This document shows, piece by piece, positions 25,271 to 33,944 of a stretch of DNA of 43,524 nt. The translations under genes and the position numbers were made by a program. The notes under the pieces were generated by a model. That model saw nothing but the letters and a program-made list of their open reading frames with translations, was not told the DNA's origin and ran no database searches. Origin of the DNA: Bryobacterales bacterium (GTDB taxonomy: Bacteria; Acidobacteriota; Terriglobia; Bryobacterales; Bryobacteraceae). Position 1 is the stretch's first letter. The number at the start of each line of letters is the position of its first letter. Location: positions 1-43,524 of the forward strand of contig JADLBD010000055.1 in NCBI GenBank assembly GCA_020847975.1, in the 5' to 3' direction.

Positions 25271-26251
25271 TCAGGCCTTCAGTTTCGCCGCTTCCATCAG
25301 CGCGCGCTTCACGGCCACGCGCGTCAGTTGCAGCTTGTAAGCATTCTCGCTGAGCGGCTTCGCGCCGTTGACGGCCGCCTTGCCTGCCTCGGTAGCGAGA
25401 TCCTGGGTAAGCGATTTGCCGGCCAGCATCTTCTCGGCTTCTTCGGCCACCACGGGAGTGGGGCCGACGTGGCCAAGGACGATACGGGCGCTCGAAACCG
25501 TGCTCCCCTTCATCTTCAACGCCACGGCGGCGGCGGCGAGAGGCCAGTCGAGAGCCTCCTTCTGCCGCACCTCGTAAGTCGAGTTCTTCACCCCTTTCGC
25601 CGAAGGCACCATGATCTCCGTGAGGATCTCATTGGCTGCCAGCGTCGTTTCCCGGCTGTTGTTGTCCCTGGGGATGGTGTAAAGCTGCTCCACCGGAACC
25701 TCCCGGCTGCCGTTCGGACCGGTCACCTTCACCTTGGCCCCCAAAGCAATCAGCGCCGGAGCGAGGCTCGAGGGGTTCACGTAGTAAGCCGGCGGCTGCG
25801 GGAAGATCGCATGATATTTGTTCTCTCCCGTTGGGATCAGGCTCGCGCCGTTCTCCATGCCGAGCAGGCCGAAACCCTGCCGGAAATACCAGCAGCGAGG
25901 CCGCTGGCAGAGATCGCCGCCCACCGTCCCCATATTGCGGATCTGCGGGCTGGTAATCCCCAGCGCGGCGTGAACCAGCGCCGGATATTCGGCGCGCACC
26001 GCCGCGCTTTCCGCAAGTTCATCAATCGTGACGGTAGCGCCGATCCGGAGACCGCCTCCGGCTTTGCGAATGCCGCCGAGTTCCTTGATCCCCTTGATGT
26101 TCACCACCCGCTTGGGTGTGTGAAGGTATTCCTTCATCAGGCTGATCAGGTCCGTGCCCCCGGCCAGCACGTCTGTTTCTCCCCAGTTGGAGGAGAGCAT
26201 GTCAACCGCTTCCTTAACCGAGGTGGGACTAGCGTATTCGAAGGCTTGCAT
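25271..26251 (-). CDS. FAD-binding subunit, xanthine dehydrogenase family
   Basis: The 326-residue product is the flavin subunit of a three-subunit molybdenum hydroxylase. FAD-binding motifs are LAGGTDLISLMK (about 29-40), IGATVTIDELAE and QIRNMGTVGGDLCQRPRCWYFR. In related subunits (PaoB, 4-hydroxybenzoyl-CoA reductase beta) the last region and the loop after it carry cysteines for a [4Fe-4S] cluster. Here the two cysteines near QRPRC remain, but the later positions read GFGLLGMENGASLIP and PAYYVNPSSLAP, without Cys. A strong AAAGGAGGAG precedes the ATG, which begins two bases after the molybdenum subunit stop. Confidence 0.92.
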   Translation of the reverse strand: MQAFEYASPTSVKEAVDMLSSNWGETDVLAGGTDLISLMKEYLHTPKRVVNIKGIKELGGIRKAGGGLRIGATVTIDELAESAAVRAEYPALVHAALGITSPQIRNMGTVGGDLCQRPRCWYFRQGFGLLGMENGASLIPTGENKYHAIFPQPPAYYVNPSSLAPALIALGAKVKVTGPNGSREVPVEQLYTIPRDNNSRETTLAANEILTEIMVPSAKGVKNSTYEVRQKEALDWPLAAAAVALKMKGSTVSSARIVLGHVGPTPVVAEEAEKMLAGKSLTQDLATEAGKAAVNGAKPLSENAYKLQLTRVAVKRALMEAAKLKA

Positions 26252-26253
26252 GG

Positions 26254-28398
26254 CTACGCGCTCCTCCTTTCTTCGAGAGCTTTGAGCACACGATCGGGGG
26301 TCATCGGAACCATCGGCACGCGCACGCCGATGGCGTTGGCGACAGCGTTCGACGTGGCCGCGATGCCGGCAATGGTCGGCGGCTCGCCCAGCCCGATCAC
26401 CCCGCGCTTGTCGTTTTCCTCGCGGATGTCCAGGTGGATGATGATATCGCCGATGTCGCCGATCCCGGCGAGTTTGTAGAACTCCATGTCGGGGTTCATC
26501 ACCCGTCCGGTCTTGGCGTCCATGATGCGCTCTTCCATCAGCGCGCCACAGATCGACATGATGCACGCCCCCATCACCTGGCTTTCCGCAAGGCGAGGGT
26601 TGACGATCAATCCGCAGTCCTGAACGGCAATCAGCCGGTTCATCTTGACGATGCCGGTTTCCACATCCACCGATACATCGGCAATCTGCACTCCGGCGAC
26701 GCCCTGCGTGTTCAGGCCGCGCGGATTGCGCGGGTTGTTCTGCCCGGTCTCGACAATGCTCTGCACGCCGAGTTTCTTGCAGGCGGCGGCCCACGTGAGC
26801 GACTTCGAACTGTCGCCCTTCACCATCACCTTTCCGTCCACGGCTTCGAGCTTGTCCGGCGTCGTGCCGAGCGAAGGAGCCACCTTTTCAAACAGCTTCT
26901 CGAGCGCGTTCATCGTGGCGATACGCGTGGAACTCGACACGCCTCCCACGGTGGTGGAACCGCCCGAACCGTTCGAGGGGGGATACGAATTGTCCCCGAT
27001 CTTCACCTTGACGGCTGTGTGCGGAAGCCCCAACGTCTCCCCGGCCACCTGCGAGATCACCGTCCGCGTGCCCGTCCCCAGGTCCTGGCTGCCGAGTTCG
27101 ACATCCACTGACCCGTCGGGATGAATCGTCGCCTGGCAGGTGGACTGATGTCCCGCTCCGCCCCAGGTCGAGATGCCGACGCCCATGCCGTGCTTGATGT
27201 TGCCCGCCCCGGAGTCTCCGCGGCGGTGCCACCGCTTGCTCCACTCCGCCAGTTCGGCCGCCTTCTTCAACTGATAAAGGTAGGTCTCGCGCCGCGCTTC
27301 CGGAGCATAGCTGATGTTCTTGGCGAACACCTCCAGCGGATCCATGCCGAGTTTGGCGGAAAGATCCTCAATCGCCGAGCAGGTCAGGAATGAAGCCTGC
27401 GGATGGTTCGGAGCGCGCCAGGCGCGCAGCGGGCCGCAGTTGGTCTGCACGGCGGTGTGGTTCAGCCGCTTGTTCGGAATGTCGGTGAGCACATACGGAA
27501 TCGGCGGAAGTCCGCCGCCCGCCATGCCTCCGGTCGACCACGAAGAGGATTCCCACGCCGTGATGGTGCCGTCCTTCTTCGCGGCCAGCTTGATCTTGGC
27601 GAAATCGGACGGGCGGTTTCCGGCAATGCTCAACTCCACCGGCCGGTCGAGAAAGCCCTTCACTGCGCGTCCGCCCGCGGCCTTCGAAAGCCGCGCGCCT
27701 TCCACTCCCCAGCGGTCCGAGCCGAACTTGCTGCCGAAGCCGCCGCCGATGTGGTCCTGGTGAACCTTGATGTTGGTGGCCGGCACTTCGACGCCCTTGG
27801 CGAGATCCGGACCGATGCCCGTCACGTTTTGCGTAGAGGGCCAGTAGTGAATGATGTCGCCCTTCCACTCCACCACCTGCCCGTGTGGTTCCAGGCAGCA
27901 ATGGGTGAGCACCGGAATTCCGTACTGGCCTTCGCTGATCACTTCCGCTTCTTTGAAAGCCTTGTCCGGATCACCCGTCACCTGTTCGCCCGCCGGCTTG
28001 GCGCGATTGCCCACCTTGGTGAGATCATCCTCTTTCACCACGTGATCGAGAACCTCGTAATCCACCTTGATGAGCCGGACCGCGTCGCGTGCGGCCTCTT
28101 CCGACGCCGCCGCAACCACTGCGATCTCCTGCCCCGCCCAAAGCACTTCCTGGCCGGCGGGAACGATCACCCGGACGTTCTGCACGCCGGAGAGTTTCTC
28201 AGCCGCGCTCGTGTCGATGCCTCGAATCTTGGCGTGGGCGTGGGGACAGGTCAGTAACGCCGATTGCAGCATCCCTGGCCGGTTCACGTCCGAATTGTAC
28301 CTGGCGTGGCCGGTGGCCTTTTCCATGCCGTCCAGACGGGTATAGCGCTTCCCCATCTGCCGGCGCGTGTTCATCGGGGGCCAACTGTAGTTAGGCAT
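26254..28398 (-). CDS. Molybdopterin-binding catalytic subunit, xanthine dehydrogenase family
   Basis: The 714-residue product is the large catalytic subunit. It has the aldehyde oxidase/xanthine dehydrogenase hammerhead region near the start (TRLDGMEKATGHARYNSDV), GGGFGSKFG for molybdopterin contacts, QDLGTGTRTVISQVAGETLG, GSGGSTTVGGVSSSTR and, close to the C-terminus, IGLGEPPTIAG, whose Glu matches the catalytic base of the family. There is no signal peptide; it is likely exported as a folded complex with the Tat-bearing 2Fe-2S subunit. The substrate (aldehyde or N-heterocycle) is unknown. It overlaps the 2Fe-2S gene by eight bases. Confidence 0.94.
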   Translation of the reverse strand: MPNYSWPPMNTRRQMGKRYTRLDGMEKATGHARYNSDVNRPGMLQSALLTCPHAHAKIRGIDTSAAEKLSGVQNVRVIVPAGQEVLWAGQEIAVVAAASEEAARDAVRLIKVDYEVLDHVVKEDDLTKVGNRAKPAGEQVTGDPDKAFKEAEVISEGQYGIPVLTHCCLEPHGQVVEWKGDIIHYWPSTQNVTGIGPDLAKGVEVPATNIKVHQDHIGGGFGSKFGSDRWGVEGARLSKAAGGRAVKGFLDRPVELSIAGNRPSDFAKIKLAAKKDGTITAWESSSWSTGGMAGGGLPPIPYVLTDIPNKRLNHTAVQTNCGPLRAWRAPNHPQASFLTCSAIEDLSAKLGMDPLEVFAKNISYAPEARRETYLYQLKKAAELAEWSKRWHRRGDSGAGNIKHGMGVGISTWGGAGHQSTCQATIHPDGSVDVELGSQDLGTGTRTVISQVAGETLGLPHTAVKVKIGDNSYPPSNGSGGSTTVGGVSSSTRIATMNALEKLFEKVAPSLGTTPDKLEAVDGKVMVKGDSSKSLTWAAACKKLGVQSIVETGQNNPRNPRGLNTQGVAGVQIADVSVDVETGIVKMNRLIAVQDCGLIVNPRLAESQVMGACIMSICGALMEERIMDAKTGRVMNPDMEFYKLAGIGDIGDIIIHLDIREENDKRGVIGLGEPPTIAGIAATSNAVANAIGVRVPMVPMTPDRVLKALEERRSA

Positions 28399-29044
28399 TC
28401 TTTCCTCCCTTCATGGCCTTGGCGGCTTCCAGCACCGCCTTGCGAACTCCCATGTAGGTGCCGCAGCGGCAGAGATTGCCTCCCAATCCCTTCATCACCT
28501 GTGCCTCGGTGGGGTTCGGATTGCGGTCGAGGAATGCTTTGGCGGCGGTGACGAAGCCCGGCGTGCAGTATCCGCACTGTTGGGCATCGTTGTTCACAAA
28601 AGCGACACTGACGGGGTGCGGCTTCGAGGGACTGGTGAACCCCTCGATGGTGGTAATCTGCCTGCCTTGCGCGTCAATTGCCAGCACGGTGCAGGAATAG
28701 ACCGCCTTGCCGTTGACAATCATGCTGCATGCGCCGCACGTGCCCCGGTCGCAGACGCGCTTCGCGCCCGTGATGTCGAGGTGGTTGCGGCACGCATCGA
28801 GCAGCGTGACACGAGGCTCGATGTTCAGCTTGTGATCCTTGCCATTGATGTTGAGCGTAACCGGCACGGCGCCGGGCCCCGCTGCTTTGGAGCCTGCGCC
28901 CTGTGCGGCTTCAGCTACTTCTTCGGTGATGAGGGCGCTTCCAAGCGCGCCGCTGGTGACACCAACGCCCCGGAAGAACCCGCGGCGTGAGAACCCACCT
29001 TTAGGATGTGTTTTTTCATCCAGTTCGTCGTGGTGATTACTCAC
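28391..29044 (-). CDS. Tat-exported 2Fe-2S subunit, xanthine dehydrogenase family
   Basis: The 217-residue protein carries a Tat leader (SRRGFFRGVGVTSGALGSAL), then a plant-ferredoxin-like domain with CDRGTCGACSM and a further Cys (YSCTVLA), and a second [2Fe-2S] helical domain with CGYCTPG and CRCGTYMGV. It passes electrons from the molybdenum site to FAD. The start is a GTG at 29044 with AAAGGACGG eight bases upstream. It is the first gene of the operon, as in E. coli paoA, where the Tat signal of this subunit exports the complex; the gene order after it (Mo, then FAD) differs from paoABC. Confidence 0.93.
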   Translation of the reverse strand: MSNHHDELDEKTHPKGGFSRRGFFRGVGVTSGALGSALITEEVAEAAQGAGSKAAGPGAVPVTLNINGKDHKLNIEPRVTLLDACRNHLDITGAKRVCDRGTCGACSMIVNGKAVYSCTVLAIDAQGRQITTIEGFTSPSKPHPVSVAFVNNDAQQCGYCTPGFVTAAKAFLDRNPNPTEAQVMKGLGGNLCRCGTYMGVRKAVLEAAKAMKGGKNA

Positions 29045-29232
29045 TGAGACACCGTCCTTTCGTGTCCATTATTTTTCAACTCGGAGGCCGTGCGGCCGTC
29101 GGCGGGGCGCCTTGCAGCCTACGCGGCCAAGGAAACTCTTTGAGTGCCCGAAGAGGGTACGAATCGACTTGAATATATCAGATGATGGGAGCGAGTCACA
29201 AGGTTACACTGTTGAACTTGTACGCCTCTGAA

Positions 29233-32200
29233 CTACTCAGCCCGCAATGCCTCGAGCAGCGGACTCCGCATCGCCGCTTTCACCGCCATCACCGAAGCCG
29301 CCAACCCCGTCACCCCCACTGCCCCCACCATGCCCGCCATGCCGGGCAGGGGCAAATTGCCGCCTCGCTCCGCCACCGCCGGCGCAATAGCCAGAACTGC
29401 GCACAGAGTGCCCGCCACCAATCCGCCCATCAGGAGCAGAACGTTCTCCGCCAGCACCAGCGTCGCCAGTTGGGATGGCCGATACCCTACCGCCCTCAAT
29501 AGCGCCAGTTCCTTGCGCCGTTCCAATACGTTCCGCAGAAGCACCACTGCCAGCCCCACCGTTCCCAGCAACAACCCCAGCCCTCCCAGAGCCTGAAACG
29601 TCGAAAGGTATGCGTTTTCCACCTTGTGATATTCCGCCAGGCGCTCCGCCGTTGATTGCACATCGAGGCCATAGTCGCTCAGCCGCTCCTCCATCATGGA
29701 AGCCGCTTCCCGCGCCTTGCCGGCCGGAGCCTCCACCAGGAACATCCGGAACCCTTGCTGTTCTGGAAACGCCTTTACGAAATCCGCCTCCCGAATGACC
29801 ACCTCGCTTTGGAAGATGCTGTCGTGAATGGTTCCCGAAATCACCAGCCGCACCGGCTTTCCACGGCCCTCCATCGCAATCTCATCCCCCACCTTCTTGT
29901 GCAGGACATACTCGAGTGAGTTCGCGTCCACAAACGCGGCAATCTGTCCCGGCTTCGGCGCGATCTTCTCCGCGCTCAGCGGCATCCGGAACAGCGCCTC
30001 ATCGGGCAGAGCCAGGACGCGCGGATTCCGCGGCTGGTAGAGGTTCAGACAACTGGCATCGTCCCCGGGCCGCATCCGCAGCGGCACTACACGCACCCCG
30101 GCAAACAGCTTCTCGCTATCGTCCGGGAACCCCAACTCCTGCCGGCCGATAGCGGTTCCGGGGTTGTAGATCAGCGGCAGCACGGACTCGCCCACCAGCG
30201 CGAACCCTCCCGCTCCCGGCGGCAGCTCCGCCCCGGAGCCCTCCTGCCGGAACGCGGATAGGGCGATGATCAGGAACGTCGCAAACCCGATCAGCGCCAT
30301 CGAAAGCACGCTCCGCCCCGGACGGTACGTGGCATTGCGCAGCCCCAGCCTCCACACGGTCTCCGGATTCACCACTCCGCGGCTCAGCCACAGCCACTGA
30401 TACGCCAGGGCTGCGATCAGAAACATCGCGCCCGCCCCGAAGAATCCTCCCGCGACGGCCATTTTCCCTGCCACCGATGCGCCCAACATGCCCGCGCCCA
30501 GTATCCCGCAACCCACCGCCAGCCACTTCGACGGACGCGCCGTCGAGGATGCGCCCGTCTCCCCTGCCCCCTCGATCAGAGCCCGCGGCGAAGGTTTCCG
30601 CAACCCGCGCACCGTCAGCCACACCACCACCAGGGCAGTCGCCAGACCGCCGAGAGCGCCGCCCGCCAGCGCCTCCGCTCCCACATGAAGCCGCAGCAGG
30701 TTCGTCCCTACCGCGTCCACCCACCACGTCCGCAGCCCGTATAACACCAGCCCCGCGTAGAGCGCAGCCGCCATGGCGCCCACCGCCGATCCGATCCCGG
30801 CAAGCGCCAATCCCTCCCACAACAACATGGACCCGATTTGTTTTACGGGAAAGCCCACGGCCCGCAGCAATCCGGCTTCCCGGTAGCGCTGCTCCACGCC
30901 CAACCGGAAGAACAACCCAACCAGCAGCAGCGCGGAAACCACGAGGAAGAAGCTGAAGTACAGGAAATACTCGCCAAAGTCCGTCGATCCCTCCGAAGCG
31001 GAAAGCCCCTCCTGCCGCACTGACGCCGCCATCACACCCATCGCCGCGGGTGTCAGTTTCCGGCGCAAAGTCTGTTCGAACCGTGCCCGCAGAGCTTCCA
31101 GATCTCCATCCGCCGGAGCCACAATACGCAGAGACGTCAACTTCCCGAAGCGCGTCCCCCATAGAGCCTGCCCCTCTTCCAAGGAAACAAACGCCTTCGG
31201 CGTGGTGCGGTAATTGTCCCAGTAATCTTCATCCCGCTTCTGGATCTTGCCCAGATCCATGGGGAAAGGTGGATTCCAGTCATGAATCGTCTTTGCTTCT
31301 GTGATTCCGGGGTACTCGGGGGTGTAGTCGCGATCCGCCGCCGCTCCCCGAATCGGAGTGACCGCGGAGACTTTCATCCGCGTCCGCGCGGTGGACAGGC
31401 GCCCTTCGGGCAGCCAGACGTAATACTCCATCTCCATTGTGTCGCCGGGCTTTGCGTGCAACTCGCGCGCCGCCCAGTCATTCAACACCACGCCCTCTTG
31501 TCCGCCCACAAGCTTGAGATCGAGCGCCGTCACCACAGAGTAGGGCAATTCGCGTCCGCCCACCTGCATCGAGTTCACCAGGTAAGTGAGCACGGGCCGC
31601 GCCGGGAGATTCAATTCTCTTGCCGCTGCCTCCCCTGCCGCCGCAAGAGAGTCATTCACCACCGTGCTTGCCGTCTCCACCGACAACTGCCGGACATCGG
31701 AGAGCGCCTTCACCCGCACACCCAGATCTTCGAGCGTCGCCCTCTGCCCCACCAACTGCGACAGCCGCCCCTCCGGCAGCACGCCGGGAGAAGAAAGCAG
31801 AATCACGTTCGCCTTCCCCGCCTGTCCCAACTCCCGCTGCAATCGCGAGAGCGAGACAAACACCGCCCGCACCCCTGCCTGGCTTGGACGCAAGGAAAAT
31901 TCGCCCATCTCTTCTTCAGAAAGCACGCCCCCCGATGTCAACCGCAGGGAACGCACCACATCGTCCTTTCGCCCGTGCAGCGACTCGAGCGGTATCTCGG
32001 ATGGCTTATCGAGCCGCAGGACCACGTCTTCACCCTGCTTGATCTCCAGTTCTCCCGCAAGAGACGGGCTCACCAGTGCGGTCCCCCCTGCCGGAGCCTC
32101 GCGCGCCAGATGCGCTCCGTGAAACTTCCAGAACCCGTCGTCCACCCCATAGACCGCCACCTTGGCTGCCACGCCTCCGCCGGCGGCGTGCGTCACGATT

Positions 32201-32478
32201 CCCTCCATCGCAAACATGGCATAGGCTCGCAATCCCGCTGTCCGCTGCGCCGCCAGTTCCCCCGCCAGCCCGGCTCGGAACGGGTTCATCCCCGCCACAA
32301 TATAGTCCGTCTTCCCCAGGCGCCCCACCACCAGTTCCCTCAGGCTGCCGCGCACGGAATCCCCGACAAGCAGCGCTCCGGCAAGCACCGCGACAGCAAT
32401 GGCTACACCGAAGATCACAGCGAGGTTTGTCCGCCAGTGATACGTCAGGTTGCGCCACAGAAGTGTCGATCGCTGCAT
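29233..32478 (-). CDS. ABC transporter permease with two FtsX/MacB-type domains
   Basis: The 1081-residue protein has an N-terminal membrane segment (TNLAVIFGVAIAVAVLAGAL), a long periplasmic domain of about 470 residues, three helices (around YFSFFLVVSALLLVGLFFRL), a central pair near KMAVAGGFFGAGAMFLIAAL, a second periplasmic domain and a final FtsX block (LGTVGLAVVLLRNVLERRKE). This doubled layout matches large lipoprotein- or lipid-extracting permeases (LolE/YbbP-like) rather than importers. It lies 45 bp after the ATPase gene on the same strand and probably forms a mechanotransmission-type exporter with it. The cargo is unknown. Confidence 0.9.
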   Translation of the reverse strand: MQRSTLLWRNLTYHWRTNLAVIFGVAIAVAVLAGALLVGDSVRGSLRELVVGRLGKTDYIVAGMNPFRAGLAGELAAQRTAGLRAYAMFAMEGIVTHAAGGGVAAKVAVYGVDDGFWKFHGAHLAREAPAGGTALVSPSLAGELEIKQGEDVVLRLDKPSEIPLESLHGRKDDVVRSLRLTSGGVLSEEEMGEFSLRPSQAGVRAVFVSLSRLQRELGQAGKANVILLSSPGVLPEGRLSQLVGQRATLEDLGVRVKALSDVRQLSVETASTVVNDSLAAAGEAAARELNLPARPVLTYLVNSMQVGGRELPYSVVTALDLKLVGGQEGVVLNDWAARELHAKPGDTMEMEYYVWLPEGRLSTARTRMKVSAVTPIRGAAADRDYTPEYPGITEAKTIHDWNPPFPMDLGKIQKRDEDYWDNYRTTPKAFVSLEEGQALWGTRFGKLTSLRIVAPADGDLEALRARFEQTLRRKLTPAAMGVMAASVRQEGLSASEGSTDFGEYFLYFSFFLVVSALLLVGLFFRLGVEQRYREAGLLRAVGFPVKQIGSMLLWEGLALAGIGSAVGAMAAALYAGLVLYGLRTWWVDAVGTNLLRLHVGAEALAGGALGGLATALVVVWLTVRGLRKPSPRALIEGAGETGASSTARPSKWLAVGCGILGAGMLGASVAGKMAVAGGFFGAGAMFLIAALAYQWLWLSRGVVNPETVWRLGLRNATYRPGRSVLSMALIGFATFLIIALSAFRQEGSGAELPPGAGGFALVGESVLPLIYNPGTAIGRQELGFPDDSEKLFAGVRVVPLRMRPGDDASCLNLYQPRNPRVLALPDEALFRMPLSAEKIAPKPGQIAAFVDANSLEYVLHKKVGDEIAMEGRGKPVRLVISGTIHDSIFQSEVVIREADFVKAFPEQQGFRMFLVEAPAGKAREAASMMEERLSDYGLDVQSTAERLAEYHKVENAYLSTFQALGGLGLLLGTVGLAVVLLRNVLERRKELALLRAVGYRPSQLATLVLAENVLLLMGGLVAGTLCAVLAIAPAVAERGGNLPLPGMAGMVGAVGVTGLAASVMAVKAAMRSPLLEALRAE

Positions 32479-32523
32479 CTTCAGTCCATCCGCAGGGCCG
32501 ATTCAAATCCGCATGGCCGTCTC

Positions 32524-33210
32524 TTACCTCGCCTGCAAACGCTGATCGTGCATCTCGTAACGAATCGCGAACCGGTCCGCTACATCGCCGCTGTGCGTCA
32601 CCACCACCAGCATCGTCTTCCCTTCGCTTTGCACACCAACCAGCAAATTCACCACGGACTCGGCCGACCTCCGGTCCAGATTGCCTGTCGGCTCGTCGCA
32701 CAACAACAGCAGTGGTTCGCGAATCAGCGCCCGCGCCAGCGCGGCACGCTGCTTCTCGCCGCCGGAGAGCTGCCCCGGCCGGTGATGCGCGCGCGCGGCA
32801 AGCCCCACCTGATCAAGCAGCTTGTTGGCCCGCGTCATCACTCGAGCATCCGGCTTCCCATCCACCAGCACCGGGGTGAGCACGTTCTCCATCACCGAAC
32901 ATTGCGGCAGCAGGCAGTGGTCCTGGAACAGAAATCCGATCCTCCGGTTGCGGAACAAAGCCTGCCTGGACTCATTCATCGCGTATGGATTCTCGCCTTC
33001 AAGCGCCACCGTCCCTGATGTAGGGGCCTCGAGCGCTCCAAGAATGTAGAGCAGCGTACTCTTCCCGCTTCCCGAAGGCCCCATGATCGAAGCGCCTTCC
33101 CCACGCTGCAAGCACAAATCGATACCCGCTAGAACCACCAGCGTCCCGGCTCCCGTCATGTAGCTCTTCGAGATGTTCCTTGCTTCCAGCAAACCCCATT
33201 CTACGCGCAC
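32524..33210 (-). CDS. ABC transporter ATPase, LolD/MacB type
   Basis: The 228-residue product has Walker A GPSGSGKSTLLY, the Q-loop in GFLFQDHCLLPQ, the signature LSGGEKQRAALARAL, Walker B LLLLCDEPTGNLD and the switch His in VVVTHSGDVADRF. These assign it to the LolD/MacB/FtsE group that pairs with FtsX-type permeases. The start may be GTG at 33210 or TTG at 33192; the TTG gives the family-typical LLEARNISKSY opening. It is divergent from the response regulator with 29 bp between, so that two-component system may control it. Confidence 0.95.
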   Translation of the reverse strand: MRVEWGLLEARNISKSYMTGAGTLVVLAGIDLCLQRGEGASIMGPSGSGKSTLLYILGALEAPTSGTVALEGENPYAMNESRQALFRNRRIGFLFQDHCLLPQCSVMENVLTPVLVDGKPDARVMTRANKLLDQVGLAARAHHRPGQLSGGEKQRAALARALIREPLLLLCDEPTGNLDRRSAESVVNLLVGVQSEGKTMLVVVTHSGDVADRFAIRYEMHDQRLQAR

Positions 33211-33239
33211 TGCTTCCGTCCTGTTAATGTTGTGTGTAG

Positions 33240-33938
33240 ATGCGAATCCTGGTAATTGAAGACGAAAAGCGCATCGCGGACTTCCTGGGCCGTGGGTTGG
33301 AAAGCGCCGGCTATGCCGTCGATGTGGCGCACGACGGGCAAACCGGCCTCAATCTTTCCCACAACGCCGACTATGACCTGATCATCCTCGACCTCATGCT
33401 GCCCGACATGGATGGCCTCGACGTCCTCGAGAAGGTCCGCAACCGCAAGGTCTCCCCCCCCGTCCTTATCTTGAGCGCCCGCAATGCCGTCGATGATCGC
33501 GTCAAGGGCCTGGAACTCGGCGCGGATGACTATCTGGTCAAGCCCTTCGCCTTTGTCGAACTCCTTGCCCGCGTACGCGCGCTGCTGCGCCGCGGACAGC
33601 CCATCCCGGAACGGCTCCAGGTGGGCGACCTCGTGCTCGATTGCCTGCGGCGTAAAGTGGCCCGCTCCGGACAAAATGTCGACCTCGCCCCCAAGGAGTT
33701 CAGCATCCTCGAATACATGATGCGGAATCCCGGCCGTCCCTTGAGCCGCACCATGATCGTGGAACACGTTTGGGACATGGATTATGACGGCCTCACCAAC
33801 ATCGTCGACGTCTACATCCGTCACCTTCGCTCAAAAATCGACGAAGGCTACCAGACCCGCCTCATCCACACTGTCCGCGGGATCGGCTATATGCTCGATC
33901 TCCCGGAAAAGGCTGCCGAAAAACTGGCGGACCACTGA
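33240..33938 (+). CDS. OmpR-family response regulator
   Basis: The 232-residue protein has a receiver domain (MRILVIEDEKRIADFL, phospho-acceptor Asp51 in ILDLMLPDMDG, Lys in DDYLVKPFAF) and a winged-helix DNA-binding domain (LAPKEFSILEYMMRNPGR, NIVDVYIRHLRSKID, TVRGIGYML). It most resembles CusR/CopR-type regulators. The kinase gene starts six bases after its stop. Divergent orientation from the ABC exporter genes, with 29 bp between, suggests control of both units from one short intergenic region. Confidence 0.96.
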   Translation: MRILVIEDEKRIADFLGRGLESAGYAVDVAHDGQTGLNLSHNADYDLIILDLMLPDMDGLDVLEKVRNRKVSPPVLILSARNAVDDRVKGLELGADDYLVKPFAFVELLARVRALLRRGQPIPERLQVGDLVLDCLRRKVARSGQNVDLAPKEFSILEYMMRNPGRPLSRTMIVEHVWDMDYDGLTNIVDVYIRHLRSKIDEGYQTRLIHTVRGIGYMLDLPEKAAEKLADH

Positions 33939-33944
33939 GGCTCT

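Noticed and set aside
25271..26794. A longer minus-strand reading starting at 26794 for the FAD subunit
   Set aside because: The extra residues lie inside the molybdenum subunit gene in another frame; the ATG at 26251 has a strong ribosome site and the family-typical start.
29045..29232. Possible gene between the molybdoenzyme operon and the ABC permease
   Set aside because: No frame has a start with a ribosome site; the stretch most likely holds the operon promoter on the minus strand, but no clear -10/-35 is visible.
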